From: an uncultured Alphaproteobacteria bacterium
Lineage (GTDB): Bacteria; Pseudomonadota; Alphaproteobacteria; Rs-D84
Length of the DNA: 64,000 nucleotides
Direction of reading: 5' to 3'
Assembly (NCBI GenBank): GCA_947367055.1
Contig: CANBCI010000001.1
Location: forward strand, 186,001-250,000
In this document: positions 34,631 to 43,163 of the stretch, piece after piece
How positions within the stretch are numbered: the first letter of the stretch is position 1
Layout: every line of letters begins with the position of its first letter
Made by a program: the position numbers and the translations under genes
Notes under the pieces: model-generated
Told to the model about the DNA's origin: nothing
Database searches by the model: none
The model's input: only the letters and a program-made list of their open reading frames with translations

Positions 34631-35674
34631 ATGATAACTACTAGAGATTATATGTTCAATATAGAAAACAGACGTTATGTAGGCAATAAATTCAAGTTGA
34701 TGAATTGGATACAGTCAACTATGGATCAAGAGTGCCCTAACTGCGACTCTATATTTGATGTATTTGCAGGGACTGGCGCCGTATCAAGATGCCTGTTAGA
34801 TAGATATAATTCATTTATTATAAATGACTTTCTATATTCAAATGAGGCCATTTATCGTGGTTTTTTTGAAAATTCAAAATATTCTAAAAACAAAATAAAC
34901 GAGCTAAAAACAAAATATAACTCCCTTGATCTGAACCAAAACACATATTCTAATTACGTATCAAACAACTATGGTAATAAGTTTTTCTCATTACACGACG
35001 CGCTAATAATTGGTTATATCAGGCAGGATATTGAGGATTTATATACATCAAATCAACTATCATCAAAAGAATACTATATTCTTTTAGCATCACTATTATA
35101 TTCAGCGGACAGAATCGCCAATACTGTTGGACATTACGATGCATATATAAAAAACAAACTTATCCGTGGTGGATTTGTTTTTGATTTAATTTCTCCACTC
35201 AATGTCAAAAACAAGAAAATACAAATTTTTCGTAAAGATTCTAATGAACTAGCAAAACATATCAAATGCGATATTGCTTTTATTGACCCACCCTATAATA
35301 GTCGTCAATACAGCAGATTTTACCATGTGCTAGAAACAATAACAAAATGGGATAACCCAGAATTATATGGGACGGCCATGAAGCCAAAAGAAGAGAACAT
35401 GTCTGAATATTGCAAATCTTCTGCCCCAAAAGCATTTGAAGATCTTATAAAAAGCATTTCAGCTAAATATATAGTAGTGACATATAATAACACTTACAGC
35501 TCAAAAAGTTCTTCCTCACAAAACAAAATTACTTTTGAACAAATAAAACAAATTTTAGATGAAAGGGGCCAGACAAAACTCTTTGAAAAACCTTATAGAT
35601 TTTTCAACGCGGGAAAAACAGACTTTTCCGACCACAAAGAATTCTTATTCATAACAAAGGTGGGGCAGCAATGA
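34631..35674 (+). CDS. DNA adenine-N6 methyltransferase (D12 class), first of pair
   Basis: 347 residues. AdoMet motif IFDVFAGTGAVSRCLL near residue 42 and catalytic IDPPYNSRQYS near residue 219 place it in the D12 (Dam/M.MboII-like) adenine methyltransferases. TATAAT lies 8 nt before the ATG with no Shine-Dalgarno. The stop overlaps the next methyltransferase start as ATGA. Two different adenine methyltransferases suit an asymmetric target in which each strand is modified separately. Strongly AT-rich codon use, unlike the flanking core genes. Confidence 0.9.
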   Translation: MITTRDYMFNIENRRYVGNKFKLMNWIQSTMDQECPNCDSIFDVFAGTGAVSRCLLDRYNSFIINDFLYSNEAIYRGFFENSKYSKNKINELKTKYNSLDLNQNTYSNYVSNNYGNKFFSLHDALIIGYIRQDIEDLYTSNQLSSKEYYILLASLLYSADRIANTVGHYDAYIKNKLIRGGFVFDLISPLNVKNKKIQIFRKDSNELAKHIKCDIAFIDPPYNSRQYSRFYHVLETITKWDNPELYGTAMKPKEENMSEYCKSSAPKAFEDLIKSISAKYIVVTYNNTYSSKSSSSQNKITFEQIKQILDERGQTKLFEKPYRFFNAGKTDFSDHKEFLFITKVGQQ

Positions 35675-36576
35675 TAAACAGCAATATTATTCGATCCCCA
35701 TTCTTCTATATCGGTGATAAATTCAAACTTATTTCGCAAATAAAGCAATCGTTTCCTAAAAAGATAAATCGGTTTATAGAACCTTTTTGTGGTGGCGGTA
35801 GCGTATTCCTTAATACAGATGCTAATGAATATCTTATAAATGATATAAATTCTTATATGATTCAACTTCACAATATGCTGATACAAAGTAGCCACGATGA
35901 GAAGTTTTTTTGGGATAACATAAAAAGACTAATAGAAGAATACGGGCTTTCTGCAACATTTTTAAATAAAGATATTCCAACAGAATATAGACAGCTTTAT
36001 AAGAAAACATATTTTGCTAAATATAATAAAGACTCTTATACAAAGTTGAGAGCCGATTTCAATAAAGATAAATCAGATATGATACGTCTATATCTTCTAT
36101 TGATATATGGATTTAACAGGATGTTAAGATTTAATGCAAAAGGCGATTTTAACCTTCCTGTTGGCAACGTAGATTTTAATAGTAATGTTGAAAAAGCGCT
36201 CCATGATTATTTTAATCTGGTAAAAAATAAAAATATACATACATACAACATGGATTTTTTAGATTTTCTCAATCTTGCCAATCCAACCACAGAAGATCTC
36301 GTATACTTAGATCCGCCATATTTAATTACATTTAGCGAATATAATAAATTATGGAATAATTTAGATGAAATACGAATGTTAAAAACACTGGACAAGTTAG
36401 ACAAGATCGGCGTAAAATTTGCTATATCAAACGTCATTTGGCACAAAAACCGATATAATGCAATATTTAATGAATGGGCCAAAAATTATAATATTAAAAA
36501 AATAAAAAGTAATTACATAAGCTATCACGATAATACAGAAAAAGACTCATATGAAGTGTTAGTTACAAACTTTTAA
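35671..36576 (+). CDS. Dam-like DNA adenine methyltransferase, second of pair
   Basis: 301 residues: FYIGDKFKLISQI, AdoMet motif FIEPFCGGGSVF, and catalytic LDPPYLITFSEYNKLW typical of Dam-family D12 enzymes; C-terminal DSYEVLVTNF. Coupled to the first methyltransferase by ATGA, and 13 nt before the endonuclease gene. Inferred role: protection of the second strand of the endonuclease's target. Confidence 0.92.
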   Translation: MINSNIIRSPFFYIGDKFKLISQIKQSFPKKINRFIEPFCGGGSVFLNTDANEYLINDINSYMIQLHNMLIQSSHDEKFFWDNIKRLIEEYGLSATFLNKDIPTEYRQLYKKTYFAKYNKDSYTKLRADFNKDKSDMIRLYLLLIYGFNRMLRFNAKGDFNLPVGNVDFNSNVEKALHDYFNLVKNKNIHTYNMDFLDFLNLANPTTEDLVYLDPPYLITFSEYNKLWNNLDEIRMLKTLDKLDKIGVKFAISNVIWHKNRYNAIFNEWAKNYNIKKIKSNYISYHDNTEKDSYEVLVTNF

Positions 36577-36589
36577 AAAGGATCAAGAT

Positions 36590-38161
36590 ATGACAAGAGA
36601 GCACAATAGACAATTTAAGCCATTATCTTTTTCTACCACCATGCGAAACCCAGAAAGAATCGTCGATTTCTTAAAGTATCTATTACCATTTGAAGGCCAA
36701 AAACTAGATAATAACATAATAGACCAAGTCGTTATCTCTTTGATACAAAACAAAATATATAAACCCACAATCATAAACAAGGTAGCAAAGTATCGCACAG
36801 CATTTAACGCCTCAGAACCATTTAGTAGAAAAATGGCAGAAGAAATTATGCAAAAAAGCCCTCAAAAGCACAAAGAAGCGGGATTCGACAAAGGTTGGCC
36901 TTCCAGATTTGATACATGGTATAAACTTCCCATGGAATTTGGTTTTATTTTTTATGAAATGAATAAAACAATTAAATTTTCTACCACAGGACATATGCTT
37001 ATAGAATCTCTAAGCGATGAAACGTTTGACGAACAGAAAATACAAAAAGTATTTCTTAATGCCCTTATGAAATACCAAACGCATAATCCTTTTAGGAAAA
37101 ACGCCAATACAAATGCCCCATTACCTCTTTTATTAAACGTCATAAAATTGCTAAAAGAAGACCCAGAAGAAAATGGAGCAGGAATTTCTAGAGGAGAGCT
37201 ATCTTTTATTATATGTTCTCCAAACAATGATGCACATGCTATTTATAACCAAATTAAATCATTACGCAAAAAATACGGTTTTACTTATAGCGATGAAGTT
37301 ATTTACGATATTTGCTTAAAAATTCTTGGCGCAACAGAAGCCCAACACAACCGATTCAAAATATCTCATATAACCGGTGAAGCTGTCGATGATTTTATAA
37401 GAAAAATGAGAATTACAGGTATTGTTTCTTTGCGTGGCCAAGGAAGGTTTATCGATTTTAACTCTTTTGAAAAAGAAACTATAGATTACGTAATTAAAAA
37501 ATATACTAATTACCATTCTTTTGAAACGAAAGAGGCATATTTTGACTATATGGGACAGATAGATAGCAATATCTTATCAGCAAAAAAAACCGATGCAACC
37601 GTAGCAAATGATGTACGCCAAAAAACTTTATCTTTTTGGGCGATCAATAAATCGCCTGAGTATATTGCATCAGAACTGAAAATAATTTCTAAAAAAGACG
37701 AAAGTAAAGACGATGTGTTAAAATACATATCAAAGCCAACACGTCTAGAATTTTTAACAAGTATTTTGCTGAAACAGAGATTTCCAGATATGGATATTAA
37801 ACCGAATTACAGTGTTGATGACGAAGGTTTTCCAATATTCACTGCTGCCGGCGGTATGGCCGATATAGAGTGTTTTGACACTGATAATAATCCATTGATA
37901 GAGGTCACTCTTACAACTTCTAGAAATCAATCTAGCACAGAAATACCGGCAATTACACGTCATCTGCAAGAAGCAAGGGACAAGTATCCGAACAAATATG
38001 TATTTTCTATATTTGTTGCACCAACTATACACCCGGATAGCATCTATATGACAGAATTTTCTAAATCAAGATACAATGTTGATATTTTTCCCTGCTCTAT
38101 AGATGAATTTATATTAAAAACATCTAACATAAAGCAATTAAAACAAATGGTTTCTTTATAA
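36590..38161 (+). CDS. AlwI-family type II (IIS-like) restriction endonuclease
   Basis: 523 residues, start supported by AAAAGGATC before the ATG. The N-terminal part looks like a DNA-recognition region (FSTTMRNPERIVDFLKYLLPFEGQ). The C-terminal catalytic part has SKPTRLEFLTSILLKQRFPD, GGMADIECFDTDNNPLIEVTLTTSRNQ (the D...E-V-T PD-(D/E)xK variant of the AlwI/BstNBI group) and EIPAITRHLQEA. The family founder cuts beside GGATC; specificity here is not shown by the sequence. Together with two methyltransferases it forms a complete restriction-modification set. Confidence 0.85.
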   Translation: MTREHNRQFKPLSFSTTMRNPERIVDFLKYLLPFEGQKLDNNIIDQVVISLIQNKIYKPTIINKVAKYRTAFNASEPFSRKMAEEIMQKSPQKHKEAGFDKGWPSRFDTWYKLPMEFGFIFYEMNKTIKFSTTGHMLIESLSDETFDEQKIQKVFLNALMKYQTHNPFRKNANTNAPLPLLLNVIKLLKEDPEENGAGISRGELSFIICSPNNDAHAIYNQIKSLRKKYGFTYSDEVIYDICLKILGATEAQHNRFKISHITGEAVDDFIRKMRITGIVSLRGQGRFIDFNSFEKETIDYVIKKYTNYHSFETKEAYFDYMGQIDSNILSAKKTDATVANDVRQKTLSFWAINKSPEYIASELKIISKKDESKDDVLKYISKPTRLEFLTSILLKQRFPDMDIKPNYSVDDEGFPIFTAAGGMADIECFDTDNNPLIEVTLTTSRNQSSTEIPAITRHLQEARDKYPNKYVFSIFVAPTIHPDSIYMTEFSKSRYNVDIFPCSIDEFILKTSNIKQLKQMVSL

Positions 38162-38173
38162 GTGAGGAATATT

Positions 38174-39073
38174 ATGGCTAGCAAATTTGTAACAAATGTA
38201 GAATCTATATTATCAAAATATCCAGATAAGCAATTCACAGCAAAGGAATTGGCGAACCTTATACTTAATGAAGGGAAATCATATTTATCAAAAAGAAAAG
38301 ATTTCGGGGTAAAAACCACAGAACAATTACAAGAACAACTTGTCAGGGAGATTTATGCAGCAAACTCGTCCGATAGCTTTTCTGAAAATATAAAAGCAAC
38401 AAGTGATACCCCAAAGAAATTCTATTTTTATAATACAAAAGAACAAGATATTATAGAATCTGATGTAGAAGAAACATCATTACAAGAAAAAGAACTTTAC
38501 CCTATATTATGTGAATATTTATCCAATGTATTGCGAATATACCCTAAGCGGATTGACGAGAAAAGATCTTCAAATACATACGGCAAAAATGGAAATAAAT
38601 GGTTACATCCAGATATTGTCGGTCTTCAAATTGTATCTGAATCATGGAACGAAGAAGTAAAAAAGTGTATTAAATTGCATGGGGAACCCCAGATAAGCTT
38701 ATGGTCTTTTGAAGTTAAACGGAAAATCACACGTTCAAATGTTCGCAAAACCTTCTTTCAAACTGTTTCTAATTCATCGTGGGCCAATAATTCCTATTTA
38801 GTTGCTGTAGATATTGAAGATAAGGCTTTAGCAGAATTACAAATATTGTGCAAGGGACATAAAATTGGCGTTATTCAACTTAATACAAAAGACCCAAATG
38901 ATAGTCAGATACGCATTCCAGCAATAGAAGATTATGAACTTGATTGGGGTATAATAAACAGAATCTGCCAAACAAATACCGACTTTAAAGATTATGTAGA
39001 AAAAATCAGTGAATTTTACCAAACAGGTAAAATCAAGAAAGCTGAATGGGATATAAATAACAAATATGATTAG
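38174..39073 (+). CDS. HrgA-like protein with winged-helix and nuclease-like domain
   Basis: 299 residues from ATG 38174 with GAGG upstream (the track begins at a GTG four codons earlier). The N-terminal MASKFVTNVESILSKYPDKQFTAKELANLI looks like a winged helix. The C-terminal half has KWLHPDIVG, SLWSFEVKRKI and FFQTVSNSSWANNSYLV, a PD-(D/E)xK-like arrangement (D-x~n-E-V-K). This resembles HrgA/COG2958 proteins found beside restriction systems. It follows the endonuclease by 12 nt. Role unknown: possibly an auxiliary nuclease or controller. Confidence 0.7.
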   Translation: MASKFVTNVESILSKYPDKQFTAKELANLILNEGKSYLSKRKDFGVKTTEQLQEQLVREIYAANSSDSFSENIKATSDTPKKFYFYNTKEQDIIESDVEETSLQEKELYPILCEYLSNVLRIYPKRIDEKRSSNTYGKNGNKWLHPDIVGLQIVSESWNEEVKKCIKLHGEPQISLWSFEVKRKITRSNVRKTFFQTVSNSSWANNSYLVAVDIEDKALAELQILCKGHKIGVIQLNTKDPNDSQIRIPAIEDYELDWGIINRICQTNTDFKDYVEKISEFYQTGKIKKAEWDINNKYD

Positions 39074-39130
39074 AAATACATATTTATCTTGGATGAGCTA
39101 TATCATTTCTAATTTGTGGCAAACAATTTC

Positions 39131-39170
39131 CAAGATTATTGTATTCTTTAAGATTATAGTTCAATAATCT
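39131..39170. repeat. Perfect 10-bp inverted repeat
   Basis: AAGATTATTG (39131-39140) and CAATAATCTT (39161-39170), 20 nt apart, just after the HrgA-like gene. Could be a weak terminator or an arm site for the lost recombination system. Confidence 0.5.
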
Positions 39171-39189
39171 TTTAAGGTTATTATCAATC

Positions 39190-39434
39190 TCACTTTTGTA
39201 CAGCCAATTCTAACTTTTGCATAGATTTACGGACGGCGTCGGCTGACAATCCGGGGTAAACAAAAGTGCGTTATTGGATTTATACCACAGAAACTTGCCG
39301 ATCATGCTTGTGCTGGCACCCGTTATGGCTTAATAACTACCCCTTGTGCGATGCAGGTCATGCTGGCACAGATTTTCTATTCCGGCACGTGTCAACAAAT
39401 CCCCCACGGTCTTTTCGGATATTCTAAATGGCTC
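39190..39434 (-). pseudogene. Remnant of a P4-type tyrosine integrase (C-terminal part)
   Basis: Not in the ORF track. The minus strand reads EPFRISEKTVGDLLTRAGIENLCQHDLHRTRGSY, a stop, then AITGASTSMIGKFLWYKSNNA. After a one-base shift it continues TFVYPGLSADAVRKSMQKLELAVQK and stops at 39190. This follows the integrase C-terminus: HxxR box (HDLRRT decayed to HDLHRT), GHKS decayed to WYKS, and the nucleophile region xxVY. At least one nonsense and one frameshift, plus a missing N-terminal two-thirds, make it dead. It lies just inside the far attachment repeat. Confidence 0.8.
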
Positions 39435-39546
39435 TATTTGCTACCATTTTTGATTAATTTATATTAAACTCACATCCAGACACAATTCGCAGAAAATCAA
39501 AGAAAATTTAGAATTATTTATCACAATTTATCGTCTGACCCATTAA

Positions 39547-39583
39547 CTGAAAGTCTGTGGTTCAAATCCACACTCCGCAACCA
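39547..39583 (+). repeat. Attachment-site repeat, distal side (attR); tRNA-fMet 3' fragment
   Basis: Duplicate of the tRNA-fMet 3' end including CCA, without the rest of the tRNA. With 34183-34219 it bounds a segment of about 5.36 kb. Confidence 0.88.
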
Positions 39584-39597
39584 AGATTCATCTCTGT

Positions 39598-39621
39598 CCC
39601 CAAAAAACTTTGGGGATTTTA
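39598..39621. terminator. Intrinsic terminator beyond the island
   Basis: CCCCAAA-AAAC-TTTGGGG followed by ATTTTAT. Probably the original tRNA-fMet terminator displaced by the insertion, also placed to end the convergent PNPOx-like gene. Confidence 0.75.
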
Positions 39622-39626
39622 TAAAA

Positions 39627-40037
39627 CTATACCTCGCCCGTCTTCATATCTGCGCCGACATAATATTTGTACTTTTTCGGCACAAAACGCATCAATATAA
39701 AATTTTCACCATCGGGGCCGCCGTATCCGAACTTTTCATATTCATCGCGCCAGTATTTATTTCGTGTGGCCGCATCGGCCACAAATTCAATAACTCCAAA
39801 CAACCGCAGCGCATGACGCGTCGCATCATCAAAATAATACAGGCTGCATCGGGCGTCTTGTGACAACTGTGCATATTTTGGTGTTGTGCGCCCCGTCATA
39901 AAATACAAAGGTGCAGCAAATGCGTCACGATTCATTGCATTTGTTATATGACGCGTTTCCGGGTACCCGTCCGCCCCGTTTGTAGACAAATGCACAGATG
40001 TGCACGCACGAATTATTTTCATTATATCGTCATTCAT
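39627..40037 (-). CDS. Pyridoxamine-5'-phosphate-oxidase-like FMN-binding protein
   Basis: 136 residues with the split-barrel pattern: VHLSTNGADGYPETRHITNAM, APLYFMTGRTTPKYAQLSQDARCSLYYFDDA, LRLFGVIEFV and MRFVPKKYKYYVG. Similar proteins (general stress 26-like) bind FMN or F420-type cofactors; substrate unknown. GGGGGCG precedes the ATG. First core gene after the island. Confidence 0.82.
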   Translation of the reverse strand: MNDDIMKIIRACTSVHLSTNGADGYPETRHITNAMNRDAFAAPLYFMTGRTTPKYAQLSQDARCSLYYFDDATRHALRLFGVIEFVADAATRNKYWRDEYEKFGYGGPDGENFILMRFVPKKYKYYVGADMKTGEV

Positions 40038-40102
40038 TATCGCCCCCGTTTATTCAAATAAATATAGCAAAACATATTTTTAATTTCATCCAGAATAAAA
40101 CC

Positions 40103-40130
40103 TTGCACACGGCGGATAAATTCATACAAT
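40103..40130 (+). promoter_or_regulatory. ABC-F gene promoter placed for a leaderless mRNA
   Basis: TTGCAC (40103-40108), 16-bp spacer, TACAAT (40125-40130), 7 nt before ATG 40138. No ribosome binding site. Confidence 0.55.
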
Positions 40131-40137
40131 AATCGGC

Positions 40138-41751
40138 ATGCGGGCGCACAATTTATCTTTGTCATTCGGCACAACCGTAATTTACGACGGCGCGGAATTT
40201 AACCTCGGGCCGCGTGACAAATGCGGCATAGTCGGCGTGAATGGTGCCGGAAAAACAACACTGTTTCGAATAATAACCGGCGAAATATCACCCGACGCAG
40301 GCTTTGTGGACACAGGCGGCCGGCGCATAGGCTATCTGCCACAGGTGATAAAAATCGAAGCCCAAAATCAAACCGTATGGGACTTTTTATTATCGGGCCG
40401 CCCCATTGAAAAGTTAGAGGCGCAGATGCGCAGCCTCTACAACCAACTGGCGGAAAATCCCGACGACGAAAACTTATCCACGCAAATCGCCGACACGCAG
40501 CATGAACTGGACTACTACCAAGTGTACACCGCCGAAGATGAATTATTGCAATTGATTGAAAATATGGAAATCGCCCCGGAATGGCTGGATATGAAACTAT
40601 CGGAATTATCCGGGGGCCAAAAATCCAAGGTCGCGTTTGCACGAATGTTGTATTCCATGCCGGAAATATTACTGCTGGACGAGCCGACAAATCATCTGGA
40701 CACCAAAACGCGCGAGTTTGTGGCCGGTTATCTTAACAAATACCGGGGCTGCATTTTGGTAATCAGCCACGACAGCGATTTCCTGAACACGGTTGCGGGC
40801 AAAATCATGCTGATTGACAAGCGGGACAAGAAAATATCCGTATTTGACGGTAATTATGACGCATATTTGAACAAGGCCGCCGAATTAAAGCGTGCCCGCG
40901 CCCAACAAATAGAATCAGAAAACAGAAAGATTGAACATCTGTCGGACTTTGTAAAGCGCGCCGACGCCGCCAGTCCCACGCGCCACGCCATGAAACGCGC
41001 GGGCAAGGTTCGCGCCGCAATTTTGGAAAAAATCATTGCAAACCGGACAGAGCGCGAGGCGGTATATAAAAAGGTTCGAATGAACCTGGCGCCAAAAAGT
41101 GACGGGGCAAAATTCCCGATTACAATTGACGACCTGTGGTTTCGGTATCCGGGCGCGCGATTGCTGTATCGGAAACTGTCCTTTTACATAACGGGCGGCG
41201 AACGGTTTTTAATTGTTGGTGAAAACGGCGCGGGGAAATCCACACTGCTGAAACTGATAATGGGGTTACTGTCACCGGAACGCGGCAAAATTGAAATCAA
41301 CCCAAAGACCGACATCGCATACTATGCCCAGGAACTGGAACAACTGGATTTATCAAAAACGATTATGGAAAATGTCGCATCCGACGAATACACGGATGAA
41401 CAATTGCGGGCGGCGCTGGGGAATTTTTTGTTTTCCGGAACAGACGTGTTCAAAAAACTGGACACATTGTCACCCGGCGAACGCGCGCGCGTGGCATTAT
41501 GCAGGGTTTTATTACGGCGTGCAAACATGCTGATACTGGACGAACCAACCAATCATCTGGATCCGGAAACCCAGCGCATAATTGGCGACAACTTTCGCGA
41601 TTTTAGTGGAACAATTATTGTTGTAAGCCATAATCCCGATTTTGTTGAACAAATCGGAATAACACGCATGCTGGTGCTGCCCGACGGTCGCATAGAGGAT
41701 TATGACCACGACAAACTGCAATACTATTACGAATTAAACAGCGAAAAATAA
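40138..41751 (+). CDS. ABC-F family ATPase
   Basis: 537 residues with two ABC domains and no membrane part: GVNGAGKTT, LSGGQKSKVAFARML and ILLLDEPTNHLD in the first half; GENGAGKSTLLKL, LSPGERARVALCRVLL and LILDEPTNHLD in the second, joined by the charged linker helices (RAQQIESENRKIEHLSDFVKRAD). ABC-F proteins act on the ribosome E site in translation control or antibiotic protection. Which subgroup (Uup, YheS, EttA-like) is not clear by eye. Likely leaderless. Confidence 0.92.
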   Translation: MRAHNLSLSFGTTVIYDGAEFNLGPRDKCGIVGVNGAGKTTLFRIITGEISPDAGFVDTGGRRIGYLPQVIKIEAQNQTVWDFLLSGRPIEKLEAQMRSLYNQLAENPDDENLSTQIADTQHELDYYQVYTAEDELLQLIENMEIAPEWLDMKLSELSGGQKSKVAFARMLYSMPEILLLDEPTNHLDTKTREFVAGYLNKYRGCILVISHDSDFLNTVAGKIMLIDKRDKKISVFDGNYDAYLNKAAELKRARAQQIESENRKIEHLSDFVKRADAASPTRHAMKRAGKVRAAILEKIIANRTEREAVYKKVRMNLAPKSDGAKFPITIDDLWFRYPGARLLYRKLSFYITGGERFLIVGENGAGKSTLLKLIMGLLSPERGKIEINPKTDIAYYAQELEQLDLSKTIMENVASDEYTDEQLRAALGNFLFSGTDVFKKLDTLSPGERARVALCRVLLRRANMLILDEPTNHLDPETQRIIGDNFRDFSGTIIVVSHNPDFVEQIGITRMLVLPDGRIEDYDHDKLQYYYELNSEK

Positions 41752-41781
41752 AAAATACCGGCAAATGCCGGTATTTTTATA
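41751..41781. terminator. Terminator between ABC-F gene and rfbD
   Basis: AAATACCGGCA-AA-TGCCGGTATTTTTATA, symmetrical enough to serve both convergent genes. Confidence 0.82.
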
Positions 41782-41787
41782 CACATT

Positions 41788-42624
41788 TTAATGTGAATTT
41801 ACCGCAAATTCAGCCAATGCTTTTTTCAAACTGTCGCGCCAATGCGGAACCAAAACACCAAAGTCGCGAACAATGTCTTCCTTGTCCAAAACACTGTAAT
41901 GCGGACGCTTTGCCGGTGTCGGATACTGCGCCGTATTTATCGGGTTGACATTGCACTTTAGCCCGGATAATTCCATTATACTGTGCGCAAAATCATACCA
42001 CGAACACGCGCCCGCATTTGAATAATGATATATCGCGCGCGTACCCGGCTTTAACGCACCTGCAACTTTCACAATCGCCGCCGCCAAATCCGCCGCCCAT
42101 GTCGGGGTGCCGATCTGGTCTGCGACAACATTCAATTCCGCGCGTTCCGCGCCCAGACGCCGCATTGTCTTTACAAAGTTGTTTCCGAATGCCGAATACA
42201 ACCATGCGGTGCGAATAATCACAAATGTTTTGGCCGAATTTGCAATTGCGTGCTCGCCGGCAAGTTTTGTACGACCGTACGCGGACACGGGCGATGTTTT
42301 ATCCGTCGGCAAATACGGTCTGTGGCCCGTACCGTCAAAAACATAGTCCGTTGATACGTGAATTAACGGCACGCCTGTTTCCGCCAGGTTTCGCGGCCCA
42401 TTTTCATTGACGGCCAACGCCAAATCGGGTTCTGATTCCGCGCGGTCAACCGCGGTGTACGCCGCACAATTGATTATTAAATCAATGTTGTTCGCGCGCA
42501 CGAAATTCGCAACCGCCGCCGCATCAGTTATATCCAGCATTTTAGAATCTGTAAAAACAGAATTCGGAATCAATCGGCGCAATTCGCAACCCAATTGCCC
42601 ATTAGCCCCGGTAACCAACCACAT
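41788..42624 (-). CDS. rfbD: dTDP-4-dehydrorhamnose reductase RfbD
   Basis: Last step of dTDP-L-rhamnose synthesis. Start set at 42624 (MWLVTGANGQLGCELRR), about 8 nt after AAAGGA; the track start runs far into rfbC. About 278 residues, NAD(P)-binding GANGQLG, STDYVFDG, and catalytic YGRTKLAGE. The start overlaps the end of rfbC by 23 nt, so the two are coupled. rfbA and rfbB are not in this window. Confidence 0.94.
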   Translation of the reverse strand: MWLVTGANGQLGCELRRLIPNSVFTDSKMLDITDAAAVANFVRANNIDLIINCAAYTAVDRAESEPDLALAVNENGPRNLAETGVPLIHVSTDYVFDGTGHRPYLPTDKTSPVSAYGRTKLAGEHAIANSAKTFVIIRTAWLYSAFGNNFVKTMRRLGAERAELNVVADQIGTPTWAADLAAAIVKVAGALKPGTRAIYHYSNAGACSWYDFAHSIMELSGLKCNVNPINTAQYPTPAKRPHYSVLDKEDIVRDFGVLVPHWRDSLKKALAEFAVNSH

Positions 42625-43153
42625 CATCAAATCCTTTTGCCATTTTGTCTTTTTCAGAAATAACCGCCTTATCCGCCGGAATACGCCAATCAACGCCGAC
42701 CGTCGGGTCATCAAAACGCACACCGAATTCAGAGTCCTTGTTATACAGGTTATCGCATTTATAAGCAAAAATTGCCGTTTCACTTAACACCGAAAACCCG
42801 TGCAGGAATCCGCGCGGCATAAACAATTGACGGTTGTTTTCCGCGGACAATTCAACGGCGACATGTTTTCCAAATGTGGGCGAACCTTCACGAATATCAA
42901 CCGCCACATCAAGAACAGTTCCCTGCAAAACGCGAACCAATTTTGCCTGGGCATGTTCACCCAGCTGGCAATGCAGGCCGCGAATGACGCCGTATGACGA
43001 CTTTGACTGATTATCCTGAACGAACTTGTTCGTTATTCCGTTTTTAACAAATTCCGCCTCGTTATAACTTTCAAAAAAATATCCGCGGTCGTCGGCAAAC
43101 ACGCGCGGTTCAACAATTATGACGCCTTCTATTTCGGTTTTTATAAAGTTCAT
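42602..43153 (-). CDS. rfbC: dTDP-4-dehydrorhamnose 3,5-epimerase RfbC
   Basis: 183-residue cupin epimerase. GVIRGLHCQ (catalytic His), VDIREGSPTFGK, MPRGFLHGFSVLSE, YKCDNLYNKDSEFGVRFDDP are all family motifs. AAGGAG precedes the ATG. It follows the HExxH protein by 10 nt and precedes rfbD, supplying rhamnose for surface polysaccharide. Confidence 0.96.
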   Translation of the reverse strand: MNFIKTEIEGVIIVEPRVFADDRGYFFESYNEAEFVKNGITNKFVQDNQSKSSYGVIRGLHCQLGEHAQAKLVRVLQGTVLDVAVDIREGSPTFGKHVAVELSAENNRQLFMPRGFLHGFSVLSETAIFAYKCDNLYNKDSEFGVRFDDPTVGVDWRIPADKAVISEKDKMAKGFDDVVGYRG

Positions 43154-43163
43154 TTTTCACTCC

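Noticed and set aside
36574-36590. GGATC before the endonuclease gene as proof of AlwI specificity
   Set aside because: A single short site overlapping a Shine-Dalgarno is not evidence of target specificity.
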